Of a stretch of 64,000 nt of DNA, positions 49,501-57,365 are shown piece after piece (position 1 is the first letter of the stretch; the number at the start of each line of letters is the position of its first letter). The stretch spans positions 434,001 to 498,000 of the forward strand of contig JAMWET010000024.1 in the NCBI GenBank assembly GCA_024036415.1, read 5' to 3'. A model generated the notes under the pieces. That model was not told the DNA's origin and made no database searches. It was given only the letters and a program-made list of their open reading frames with translations. Both the position numbers and the translations under genes were made by a program. The stretch is from Prochilodus magdalenae. Taxonomy: Eukaryota; Chordata; Actinopteri; Characiformes; Prochilodontidae.

Positions 49501-52500
49501 ATGTTTGAATTTTAAGGACAGAGGTGCATTTCTCTCCTGGTTGCGTTGTGCCAGCTCCATGACCTTGAGCGAGCAGGCCACTAACTTTTTACCATATTTT
49601 CAGGAGACAAAAATCATCCCACACTACATAACCGTCTGAAATGCTCCTCATTTCCCCACCAGAAACAGTGCTCAAGTAAGTTCTTTTAACCTCCCAAGAT
49701 TTCAAAAATAAGGCTCAGTGTACATCATCTTTCTTAATGACATGTTAAATTTCATTTTGGCCTCTGACATTCTTTTATAATGAATAATGTTTGAGTGTTG
49801 TTTCTTCTGTTGCCGTGTCTTATAATATAGATCACTTGCCTCTCAGGTTGAGGGGAGGAATTGACAGCTGCTCTGGGAGGTTGGAGGTGTATTACAATGC
49901 TGAGTGGGGGTCCATCTGTGATGATCTGTGGGACATCAGGGATGCTCAGGTGGTCTGCAGGCAGATGGGCTGTGGGCCGGCTCTGAGTGCTGATGGGAGT
50001 TCTGTATTTGGTGCTTTTTCAGGGCCTGTCTGGCTGAGCAGAGTTAAGTGTAGAGGGAATGAGATTCACCTCTGGGACTGTCCTCATTCCCTGAAGAACC
50101 ACACTGACTGCTCCCACAAGCAGCATGCTGGAGTCACCTGTTCAGGTACAAGCAGCCGTCTGACTTTCAGAGGATTTATAGAATTAAAAAGTGCTTTTGA
50201 AGTGGGCAATTAGAAGTTAGGAGTTACAGGATGTGGATTGTGTTCCTCAGCGTTGATAGGTTGTCTTTCTGCATGGTGATAGATCACTCTCCATTTTCTG
50301 CTAGGGTTATTCCGTGATGCATTTCATTATCCTCCCAGACTCCCAAACACTTTTCCATTAACACACGACTTGAGTTTACTTATATTGAAAAAAAACAAAA
50401 AAAAAAAACAACTTTTTTTTATCATTTTAACTGTTTGCTCAGGTGATCACTCAGTGGGTTTACATTTATCCTCTTTGCTAAGGGTTTCATGTTCAAATAC
50501 ACCTCTGGGTTACCCAGTGACCTAAACTCAACTTCATGGAATATGTTTGGGATCAGGCAGACAGACAGCAAGACTATACACTGCTCAAAAAAAAATAAAG
50601 GTAACACTTTTCACAGTATAGCATCAACTCAGTTCAACTTCAGGGATATTGATCTGGTCAGTTAAGTAGTAGGGAGGGCCGTTAATCAGTTTCAGCTGCT
50701 TTGGTGTTAATGAAATTAACAACAGGTGCAGTAGAGGAGCAACAATGAGACACCCCCCAAAACAGGAATGGTTTAAAAAGGACAAGGTCATTGACATTTT
50801 GTCCCCCCTCATCTTTTCCCACTGATTTTTCACTAGTTCTGCAGTTGACTTGGGTCAGCATCACTACTAGTACCATGGTGCGGTACCTGGACCCTACAGA
50901 GGTTGCACAGGTAGTCCAACTACTGGAGGATGGCGCATCAATATGTGCCATTGCCACAAGGTTTGCTGTGTCTCCCAGCACAGTCTTAAGAGTACGGTGG
51001 AGATTTCAGGAGACAGGCAGTTACTCTAGGAGAGCTGGACAACGCTGTAGACTTAACTCTTCAGCAGGACCTTCTGCTCCTTTGTGCAAGGAGGAACAAG
51101 ATTCGCACTGCCAGAGCCCTACAGCTCTGAATGTGTCTGACCAAACAATCAGAAACAGGCCTCAGCCTGACCGCCCGACGTCCTGTAGTGGGTCCTGTGC
51201 TCACTGGCCAGCACCATAGAGCTCGATTGGCATTTGCCACAGAACACCAGAATTGGCAGATCCGCCACAGGCGCCTTGTGCTTTTCACAGATGAGAGCAG
51301 GTTTTACCTGAGCACATGTGACAGACGTGACAGGCTCTGGAGATGCCGTGGAGAATGTTATGCCGCCTGCAACATCATTCAGCATGACTGGTTTGGTGGT
51401 GGGTCAGTGATGGTCTGGGGAGGCATATCCCTGGAAGGACGCACAGACCTCTACAGGCTAGACTACGCTGGTGCAGTGGGTCCTGGGTTCCTCCTGGTGC
51501 ACAACAATGCCCGGCTTCATGTGGCGAGAGTATGCAGGCAGTTCTTGGAGAATGAAGGAATTGATACAATTGACTTGACCACGGGCTTGCACTTCAGACT
51601 GTCCAGGAGCTCAGTGATGGTCCAAATTTGGGAGGAGATCCACCATCCGTCGTCTCATTAGGAGCATGTGGAGGCCATACAAACTCCTGAGTACCATTCT
51701 GAGTTGCTGCAATGGAATTTGGTTAAATGGACGAGCCTGCAGCATCATTTTTTTGCTTTGATTTTCAGGGTGTCTTTGAAATCAACCCACTGTAGGGTGA
51801 TCATTTTCATTTCCTAACACACTACCCAGTCTATATGAGGAAAGATATTCTGCATGATTTTTTTCCCATTGAGATCTGATGTGTTTTTAAAGTGTTCCCT
51901 TTATTTTTTTGAGCAGTGTGTAGTTAATAGTACATATAGTTACAGTCAATGCACAATGCAATCCTTTCCTTGTGATCCGACGTCACTGCATAACACATCT
52001 AGGAGGCAAATGTGTGCAGTTCTAAAAGCCAGGGGAAGTTCAGCTCTCTACCCAACAGGTCTACTTAATAAACATAAAAATGTAAGTCATTGGATACGTT
52101 CATTATCACAAATGTATACACAAGTCTAGGCACCCCCAAGCACAAATTCAGTGTTGGTGTAACACTAACTTGTCTGTTTGTCTTTTTTTCTCCAATCCTC
52201 ATTTCTTGGTCCCATTCAAAATTATTTACTTTGCCTGACAGCCAATATAATCCATGAACTCACTCAGGGCAGATCCCTAAAATCTAATCCACAGCCATAC
52301 TAACCCAAACTCCTCTTTGTGTTGTTTATCCATCCCTTGTTCGTACCATAGACACTCATTAACTTTCGCCCTACGCGATCTCTTTGTTTCCTTTGTCTGA
52401 CAGTCAATACATTTTTGTATTTACTGCAATCATAGCAATCGCCTAGCAAAACCATACTAACCATCTGGGATACTACAGCAACTGCCTAGCAACACCTTAG

Positions 52501-52960
52501 TAACCACCTGGGACTAAATAGCAATAGCTTAGCAATACAATGGCAACCACTTTATATGCCATAGCAACCACATAGCAAGAGCAACACCTTAGCAATCATA
52601 TTGGATACCATGAAAACTGCCTGGCAACACCCTGGAATATCTTAGCAACCACTTAGTAACACCTTAGCCACCACCTGTGATACCTTTGCAACTACCTAGC
52701 AACAAGCTTTAGCTGGGCGATCACTCTCTATTTTCTCCAGGAAACTTTTATAGTTTATGTGCGAAGCCGCTGATTTTGGCAGTGTGGTCTGTGGTTTCTG
52801 TGTGCTTGACTATCTTACTTATTTTACAGACGTAATGTCATTCCCCACTATTACATCTACAGTAACCACCAGTTCAGTCACAGGTACTTTTTATTCATTA
52901 CTGTATATGTATTTTGGTTCTGAGTGCACTGTTGCTAAATTTCCTTCGCGATCAATAAAG

Positions 52961-52993
<33 letters not shown>

Positions 52994-55900
52994 GTCTGTC
53001 TATCTATCTATCTATCTGTCTATCTGTCTATCTGTACAGTCATCTAACATGATTATTCTATTTTACTTCTAGTGAGTCAAACAGAGAAGAAAACATCCTG
53101 TCCCCAAAAAACTACATTACCAGCTATCCTGTCCATTTCTTTTGAAGCCCTCCTGATCATGGGAACTATGCTCTTCCTGGTCTTAGTCCTTCTGGTGGTG
53201 CTGTTTTGCCAGTACAGAATGCTCTGGAGAGGTAAAGAGATTCAGAACTCATCTACAGTCCACTTTCAATATCTCCTTCAGGTGTTAGTCTTTCAGAGTT
53301 CTGGCTCCATTTGACATGTGTAGATATATATATTCAGTCGTCAAGTAAAGGAGTGAAGGTGTATATTGGTGAGTATTAAAGCTTGATTTGTGAAGACCTG
53401 TGAGAAAACAGCCCAGAGCTGTAGGTACTTGTTTTCAGTTCTCACACACTTTAACACCAGAGCCTTATTCCTCTGTGTTGGTAATGATTGCACAGAAAAT
53501 GTAAATATCGCCAGCTAACATTCTGCTAAAACTTAATGTAAGTTTATATATGGTTCTTGTTCTGGGTTTATAGTTGTAATTCAAACGTATGTGCAAAAAA
53601 AGGTCAGTTTTGAACAGCTTCCCCACATTTGCAAATAATTAAAGAGCATATATGTACATGCACAACAGGAACCATTTGAGGAACTTGTCAGTGGTTTTCT
53701 GTCACACGTAGGCCAGCATCACATAAAGACCTGCATCTGTCATTATCCCAACTTATTTCATTCTACCTCCACTTGCAGTGCTCTTTAAGAAGTGGCCAAA
53801 AGTCTATGAAGGCCTTAGGAAGGGGCCTAGTGTAGTCTATGAGGAGATCAACCGCAGATCTGTTATCACAAGAACGCCTCAAAGAGGTAAGTGATATTTG
53901 GAATGTTACATTTTTGCCAATAGCCATGTGTTACAGGAACAGAGCAATGTTCTATAATGTTCCAAAATGCATGTACCTTTACATTTTACACAAAATTAGA
54001 TTATTCTGAATGTGGAGATAGACCTGCGGTGTTAGGTACAATATGTTGTGGTGTGTAAAAGTGCGGTTGTTTATTCTTCTAGCAGAGAAAAAATAACATT
54101 GGTCTGCGACCTGTTAATAAAAAATAGAAAGCTTATTCAGTGCCACCCAGTACAATACGTACACTAATTCAAGTTTCTAGTTTATTTGTCATTTGGACAT
54201 CATGTCAGAACATTTATGTATTAACATGCGTGTGGTGAGGCTCAGCTCTCTAATGTGCACAACAAAATTCTCCTAAACAAGCACTCTGTTATGTATTATT
54301 TATTTAATATTAAGCAAATTTACAACAACAACAACAACAATAATAATAATAATAATAATAATTTTTATTATTATTATTGATGTTATTGTTTAAGCAATTT
54401 AATACTATTTCACCTGATAAGCATCTATTTGGCAGTAAAAGCTGAAGTTTTATTCCTCTAAACATAAGCCCTAAAGCGGCAGGGGCATCTCTCGTTTGAA
54501 GAAGGAAGAGAAAGAGGGTGCGTGTGTGTGTGTGCGTGTGTGTGTGGGAGAGAGAGAGGGAGCGAGAGCAAGAGGGAGGTGGAGGAAGGGAGGTTATAAC
54601 AGTCTGTACAATTGTACCTGTTTCTTCTTCCACAGGAAGTTTTGTCACTGAAGCACAGCATTTAGGATATGAGGATGTGGATGAGCAGCTTCTGTCAGGT
54701 AACAGGATCATAGTACAGGACTATGGTGGTAGTGGCAGTGATAACAATGGTGTTGGTTACACACATTCAGATGGGGTTTTCCAGGTCAGTGTAGAATTGC
54801 CTTGGTGTATTGTTAAACCAGAATGTTTTGTACATTAGCCTGTGTGTTTATTTTTATACATTAGACTTTATTTTAGATAAGATTTTATACTTCCACTAAA
54901 TGTGCATTGATTCAGCAGAAGAAGAGTAAAAACACAGAACACTATTAACAGAAAATAAAGCATGTCAAAAACAGATTCCATGATCTATGCATATTTCCTC
55001 TCCCCAACATTACTCTCAGATATTCTGGTAACACTGGTAGTATTCATATATTTCAAAAATTAAATAGTTGGTGAACTTGCCTCTGAGTGAAACTTGTCTT
55101 GTAAACTGAAGTTTAGTATGCACAGCTTGCTGTCGTGTTGATGGACAGACTGTGACGCACTGAGCTAAAAGCAAAGCTGCGTTTTTTTAAACAGGCTGAT
55201 AGCACAACAAGACCAAAGCTGACATAACCAATGGGCAAGAACTGAGTCACAGTAAGAAAACGGGCAGATCCAGGCAAAACAACCAGACCAGCAACAGTAT
55301 CAAAAGAGACAGGACAACAGAGTAAACCAGAAAGTCAAACTCGAGTTAAACCAGAGAAGCTAACGAGAATAACACAAGGTGGCAATACTTCGCAATGGGT
55401 CAGTGAAGACTATTTGTACAAACAGACTAAATTAACAATAGGTGAGATTAATATTCTCATGATTTAGATCTGAGAAACCGAACGGAACTGGGAGATGGCA
55501 GACATGTGAGAGTGACGTGCTCAGGTGATGGGTTATGGGAAACGGAGTCCGGGAGATCGGGAATGAGAGGAGAGCCAGAAGGCGTGACAGCTGTCTAAAC
55601 TTTGCAACCTCCATCTTGAGGCCTGTTGTTGTCATTACACTCCCGGATTGTTTTTTGTCTAAGGATTAAAATAAATGAATAAGAGAGAGAATGATATCAG
55701 CACCGCTAGTGGCCTAAGAGTGGGTGTCTACTGAATAATACTGACTATAAAGGCTGGTTCTTTTTTATTTAGGTGACGTGGTGACAGTAAACCCAACAGA
55801 GAACTATGACGATGCTGTTACTGCTGCTGCATTGACACAGAATATTGTAGCAAGTATGTTCATGTTTTTCTTTTTTTTTGTATTGCAAAATTAATCATCC

Positions 55901-57365
55901 ATATTACACCTGGGGTGTGTTTCCCAAAACTATGGTTGGAACTATTAAGGTAACTTACATAGTCCGTAACATCATTAAGCAACACAGGTGTTTCCCAAAA
56001 CCATAGTTCCACCAAACGTTCGTAAACACTGTCGTTAAGTTGTGCTGTTGGTTGTTCCTGGTGATGATGTAATCGATGATACTGTAAAAATATAGTTCTT
56101 AATGTACGCCCTAACATGTATCTTTGTTAATGAGTACAGTTGGATTTATCAAATTACCTTAACTCATGTGGGTCAGCTGTGTAACATACCCATGCCTATG
56201 AAAAAAAAAGTTATCAAATTGTCCTTTATTGCAAACATAAATCATAAAAGACAAACTTTACAGTACTTTAATAAATCAGTTTTTAATCACTGACAGCTTT
56301 CAAATCCATTATGGAAAAAAAAAAGAAATGTCACTTTGGTTTCAAAGCCACGCCCATCTTCACCAATGTGTCAGGACATATTCACACGTTTATCCAACCG
56401 TACCACTCCTGACATTCTGATTGCGGGGCTTTTTTATTTTATATTGCTAATAGTTGTTGTATTTTGTTTTTTATAATATTTTTATAGGAAGTGATATTTA
56501 TTAATATTATATTCATAAAGAATTACTATTACTATTATATATATATATTGTTATTATATATTATTTCTATTACTATGACTGGTACTGGTGGTGGAAAGTA
56601 ATTTGTTTACGATAGGAAGAAATGTGAGTAGCCTAAATAATACTTTAACTATGTATACTGATTCTCATATTTTGGCCCTATATTACAAAGGTGGTCAGAT
56701 TTTGCACGTTTCCCGGTGTTAAAATCGGACCAAACACATTTGGAACCATAGTGGTTTGAACTTTAGTGGTTCAAATCAACATGGTTCAAACTGCTGTGAT
56801 ACCAACAAAGTATGATGGTTTCGGGAAATGGTCTTACTTCAGATGTTAGTTAGTTTCGCACCACGTTAGTTCAGGGCTAACCTCCGTCGTTGTATGGGAA
56901 ACGCACCCCAGAGTAGCTTTGCAAATTGGTACATATTTTACTGATGGTGCCATTTATTTCTATGTTTGGCAGATGGGAACTTGGAGATTTATGATGAGGT
57001 TGTTTCTACTGGAGAAAGCCCTCTTTCAGGTCTGTTTTTCTGAAAATGCTAAATGAATTGTGTAGACAAGCATTAATGCAGTAATGAAACTTAATATGAA
57101 AATGAAATTCTATTAAATACATTATAGAGCCAAAAGTATGTGGAACTATTGAGATCAGGTTTTCAGCCACACCCACTGAGAACATGTATATAAAATCAAA
57201 CACATAGAGATGTAATCTCAGCAGTATGATGGTTCATACAGAAGAGTGCTGTCTACTGTGTTATTATTTTTGAAAATGTGTTTAGGACTAATTACTAATA
57301 TTCTTTTACTTTCAGATTATGATGATGTGATAGATGTGCCTGAAACAGAGGGAGAGACCATCTGA
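37521..57365 (+). CDS. Multi-SRCR transmembrane receptor (15 SRCR domains, tyrosine-rich tail)
   Basis: I assemble 23 coding exons into about 1,758 residues: a signal peptide, 15 SRCR domains, a Ser/Thr stalk, a transmembrane helix and a cytoplasmic tail of about 120 residues. All junctions are phase 1, the rule for the group B SRCR superfamily (CD163, WC1, CD5/CD6, DMBT1). Most domains have the eight group B cysteines. Members bind microbial ligands or act as lymphocyte/macrophage co-receptors. The tail has six tyrosine motifs, including an ITAM fit, suggesting a signalling, WC1-like receptor and not a simple scavenger. I cannot name a one-to-one orthologue, so I give no symbol. Joining all exons into one transcript is inferred from phase and order; alternative splicing is likely. 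The coordinates are the genomic span. Confidence 0.85.
37795..38109 (+). CDS. SRCR domain 1 exon (copy 1)
   Basis: The acceptor is TACAG at 37794 and the donor GTAAGC starts at 38110; 315 bp. It starts [16 protein letters not shown], with [26 protein letters not shown] and a GTVCSG end. Eight group B cysteines are present. It is nearly identical to the exon at 62710-63024 (about five base differences by eye, three changing residues). Confidence 0.93.
38110..39073. other. Intron 2 of SRCR gene copy 1, with MITE
   Basis: This intron is homologous to the sequence after 63024. It lacks the MITE that interrupts copy 2 at 63246, and carries its own MITE (38591-38812) at a site that is empty in copy 2 near 63825. 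Confidence 0.8.
38591..38812. mobile_element. MITE with TCGTCGCTGTCC inverted ends
   Basis: The left end TCGTCGCTGTCCAAAGAAAA and the right end TTTTTCATTGGACAGCGACGA are inverted repeats about 222 bp apart. The core GAAGTCAATGGAACCAGAC is shared with 63246-63490 and 8884-9075. TA precedes the left end. It is non-autonomous, with no coding capacity. Confidence 0.88.
39074..39376 (+). CDS. SRCR domain 2 exon (type B)
   Basis: The acceptor is ATCTCAG at 39073 and the donor GTAAGA starts at 39377; 303 bp. It encodes the 'type B' cassette: [53 protein letters not shown] (an N-glycosylation site) and LVCAG. Eight cysteines are present. Confidence 0.93.
39377..41103. other. Intron 3 with CpG-rich block and 60-bp repeat
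   Basis: No SRCR exon lies here. The segment at about 39990-40370 is unusually rich in CpG (for example GAACGAAGCGGCGAGTG, GTCACGAACGCCGCCATTTT) compared with its AT-rich surroundings. It is followed by a 60-bp tandem duplication at about 40447-40564. The CpG block may be an LTR or other element insertion or an internal promoter. Confidence 0.55.
40447..40564. repeat. 60-bp direct tandem duplication
   Basis: The string CTCTTCACCTTTCGCCAGGA, then AAAGAAACGG and TAAAACATTACTTTGTAGCCCT, occurs twice in a row with a single visible difference near the junction. Confidence 0.92.
41104..41412 (+). CDS. SRCR domain 3 exon (type A)
   Basis: The acceptor is CCCTCAG at 41103 and the donor GTAAAC starts at 41413; 309 bp. 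This is the type A cassette: [72 protein letters not shown]. Eight cysteines are present. Confidence 0.94.
41558..41860 (+). CDS. SRCR domain 4 exon (type B)
   Basis: The acceptor is TTTTAG at 41557 and the donor GTAAGA starts at 41861; 303 bp. It is nearly the same as domain 2, with [14 protein letters not shown] and DQQNAEVVC. It lies only 145 bp after domain 3, so domains 3 and 4 form a compact A+B cassette. Confidence 0.94.
42011..42319 (+). CDS. SRCR domain 5 exon (type A)
   Basis: The acceptor is TACAG at 42010 and the donor GTACAT starts at 42320; 309 bp. It is close to domain 3 through its first two thirds ([25 protein letters not shown]). It diverges after LKSC ([20 protein letters not shown]), a region that likely varies ligand contacts. 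Confidence 0.94.
42425..42727 (+). CDS. SRCR domain 6 exon (type B)
   Basis: The acceptor is ACAG at 42424 and the donor GTAAGA starts at 42728; 303 bp. It is the type B cassette with a distinct end ([13 protein letters not shown]). The donor follows a TATCG sequence, so the final codon is completed in the next exon, as elsewhere. Confidence 0.93.
42840..43148 (+). CDS. SRCR domain 7 exon (type A)
   Basis: The acceptor is TACAG at 42839, after a CT microsatellite tract, and the donor GTAGAT starts at 43149; 309 bp. It is type A with [25 protein letters not shown] and [17 protein letters not shown]. Confidence 0.93.
43149..45007. other. Intron between SRCR 7 and 8, with SINE
   Basis: No SRCR exon is visible. 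The intron holds a SINE (43795-44087) and otherwise AT-rich sequence. The minus-strand frame at 44739-44966 has no known motif. Confidence 0.65.
43795..44087 (-). mobile_element. tRNA-derived SINE with poly(A) tail, minus strand
   Basis: On the minus strand there is a perfect-looking pol III B box (GGTTCGATTCC), then the fish SINE block TGCCCTTGAGCAAGGCACCT. It ends in GGGATTTAAAAAA with a long A tract (T tract at about 43791-43809 on the plus strand). It is fairly intact and therefore fairly young. Confidence 0.85.
45008..45310 (+). CDS. SRCR domain 8 exon (type B)
   Basis: The acceptor is TTTTCAG at 45007 and the donor GTAAGC starts at 45311; 303 bp. It is type B with [13 protein letters not shown] and [11 protein letters not shown], ending [11 protein letters not shown]. 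Confidence 0.93.
45412..45714 (+). CDS. SRCR domain 9 exon (diverged type A)
   Basis: The acceptor is CACAG at 45411 after a T-rich tract, and the donor GTATGC starts at 45715; 303 bp. It keeps eight cysteines, but the usual DDxWD acidic motif after GTVC is replaced by ILGANVEAA and the FGPGSG loop is replaced by GISGQ. The cation-binding cluster described for other SRCR domains is probably lost. Confidence 0.9.
45715..46531. other. Intron between SRCR 9 and 10
   Basis: AT-rich sequence in which I see no coding exon, and no repeat beyond short AT runs. Confidence 0.6.
46532..46846 (+). CDS. SRCR domain 10 exon (type B)
   Basis: The acceptor is CCCTCAG at 46531 and the donor GTTAAG starts at 46847; 315 bp. 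It is type B with a four-residue longer start ([18 protein letters not shown]) and [19 protein letters not shown]. It is the last copy of the alternating series. Confidence 0.9.
46957..47271 (+). CDS. SRCR domain 11 exon
   Basis: The acceptor is TTTCAG at 46956 and the donor GTGAGC starts at 47272; 315 bp. The sequence [55 protein letters not shown] is no longer part of the A/B series. Eight cysteines are present. Confidence 0.93.
47389..47712 (+). CDS. SRCR domain 12 exon (cysteine-shifted)
   Basis: The acceptor is ATTCAG at 47388 and the donor GTAAGT starts at 47713; 324 bp. The domain starts [17 protein letters not shown]. The usual second cysteine (GTVC) is missing (RRVLLDSW), while an extra one appears in HMCVRD. 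It is Ser-rich at [10 protein letters not shown]. The disulfide pattern must therefore differ from the standard group B set. Confidence 0.9.
47880..48194 (+). CDS. SRCR domain 13 exon (second cysteine replaced by Ser)
   Basis: The acceptor is TAAAG at 47879 and the donor GTAGAG starts at 48195; 315 bp. It reads [18 protein letters not shown], then [17 protein letters not shown], so cysteine 2 is Ser. An extra cysteine occurs in FQPCGEDEC. The TGT-to-AGT change also makes a consensus donor (CAGTAAGTG) inside the exon at 47963. Confidence 0.92.
48314..48619 (+). CDS. SRCR domain 14 exon
   Basis: The acceptor is CACCAG at 48313 and the donor GTAGAC starts at 48620; 306 bp. It reads [20 protein letters not shown] with [29 protein letters not shown] and ITCSG. 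Eight cysteines are present. It lacks the usual FGPGSG loop, and NGSW is a possible glycosylation site. Confidence 0.92.
48620..49830. other. Intron between SRCR 14 and 15
   Basis: No SRCR exon is seen. An AG at about 49600 followed by GAGACAAAAATCATCC could mark a small skipped exon, but I find no supporting motif. Confidence 0.55.
49831..50145 (+). CDS. SRCR domain 15 exon (membrane-proximal)
   Basis: The acceptor is ATATAG at 49830 and the donor GTACAA starts at 50146; 315 bp. It reads [61 protein letters not shown]. It has the full eight cysteines and the DDLWD acidic motif. Confidence 0.94.
50579..51918 (+). mobile_element. Tc1-like transposon in SRCR gene intron
   Basis: The ends CACTGCTCAAAAAAAAATAA and TTATTTTTTTGAGCAGTG are inverted repeats about 1.34 kb apart, with TA at 50577-50578 just outside the left end and TA at 51921-51922 near the right end. 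Between them lies a plus-strand Tc1-type transposase in pieces. It sits in the intron between SRCR 15 and the stalk exon, in the same orientation as the host gene. Confidence 0.92.
50875..51661 (+). pseudogene. Frameshifted Tc1-type transposase
   Basis: From the ATG at 50875 the frame reads [20 protein letters not shown] and then [20 protein letters not shown], a helix-turn-helix DNA-binding region. It shifts near 51130 to a second frame carrying the DDE catalytic part ([50 protein letters not shown]). The DES and HNNARPH-like motifs are clear, but the frameshift and a later shift prevent an intact protein. Confidence 0.88.
51919..52829. other. Intron before the stalk exon, with degenerate repeat
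   Basis: The stretch contains no exon that I can support. Its middle is a degenerate array of 'ctagcaacaccttagtaaccacctgg' type units (about 52430-52705), a minisatellite widespread in fish. Confidence 0.65.
52430..52705. repeat. Degenerate TAGCAAC-type minisatellite
   Basis: The motifs TAGCAACACCTTAGTAACCA, CATAGCAACCACATAGCAAG and similar recur with variable spacing. Units are strongly diverged, which suggests an old array. Confidence 0.8.
52830..52883 (+). CDS. SRCR gene stalk exon (Ser/Thr-rich)
   Basis: The acceptor is TTTACAG at 52829 and the donor GTACTT starts at 52883+1; 54 bp. It encodes [18 protein letters not shown], a Ser/Thr-rich, likely O-glycosylated membrane-proximal stalk. 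Phase 1 at both ends means it can be skipped without a frame change. Confidence 0.8.
52963..53036. repeat. (TATC)n/(TGTC)n microsatellite
   Basis: This tetranucleotide run lies 36 bases upstream of the acceptor of the transmembrane exon. Confidence 0.96.
53073..53231 (+). CDS. SRCR gene transmembrane exon
   Basis: The acceptor is CTTCTAG at 53072 and the donor GTAAAG starts at 53232; 159 bp. After a short juxtamembrane part ([16 protein letters not shown]) comes the hydrophobic segment [20 protein letters not shown], then CQYRMLWR, whose basic residues mark the cytoplasmic side. A Glu (SFEAL) lies at or near the outer edge of the helix. Confidence 0.92.
53779..53886 (+). CDS. SRCR gene cytoplasmic exon 1 with ITAM-like motif
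   Basis: The acceptor is TTGCAG at 53778 and the donor GTAAGT starts at 53887; 108 bp. It encodes [18 protein letters not shown], then [18 protein letters not shown]. The two tyrosines form YEGL, seven residues, YEEI, which fits the ITAM consensus YxxL/I-x(6-8)-YxxL/I. YEEI is also the best-known Src-family SH2 target. Confidence 0.9.
54318..54376. repeat. (ACA)n/(ATA)n and ATT microsatellite
   Basis: An ACAACA run passes into AATAATAAT and then TTATTATT, able to form a short hairpin, within an intron of the tail region. Confidence 0.92.
54636..54698 (+). CDS. SRCR gene cytoplasmic exon 2
   Basis: The acceptor is CCACAG at 54635 and the donor GTAACA starts at 54699; 63 bp. It encodes [20 protein letters not shown] with a tyrosine in an acidic setting (GYEDVDE). 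Phase 1 at both ends. Confidence 0.86.
55773..55853 (+). CDS. SRCR gene cytoplasmic exon 3
   Basis: The acceptor is TTTAG at 55772 and the donor GTATGT starts at 55854; 81 bp. It encodes [20 protein letters not shown] and [14 protein letters not shown] is a tyrosine in an acidic setting, with an NPxxNY-like arrangement. Confidence 0.85.
55910..56911. mobile_element. DNA transposon/MITE with GGGGTGTGTTTCCC ends
   Basis: The left end CTGGGGTGTGTTTCCCA and the right end TGGGAAACGCACCCCAG are inverted repeats about 1 kb apart. The left part repeats the GTTTCCCAAAACCATAGTT motif. No coding frame is present. It fills almost all of the intron between tail exons 3 and 4. The ends resemble those of hAT-type MITEs, but no clear 8-bp target duplication is seen. 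Confidence 0.75.
56973..57029 (+). CDS. SRCR gene cytoplasmic exon 4
   Basis: The acceptor is TTGGCAG at 56972 and the donor GTCTGT starts at 57030; 57 bp. It encodes [18 protein letters not shown] with the motif IYDEV. Phase 1 at both ends. Confidence 0.83.
57316..57365 (+). CDS. SRCR gene terminal exon
   Basis: The acceptor is CTTTCAG at 57315. It encodes [16 protein letters not shown] and ends with TGA at 57363-57365. DYDDV is the sixth tyrosine motif and resembles motifs in CD6/WC1-type tails. Confidence 0.88.
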
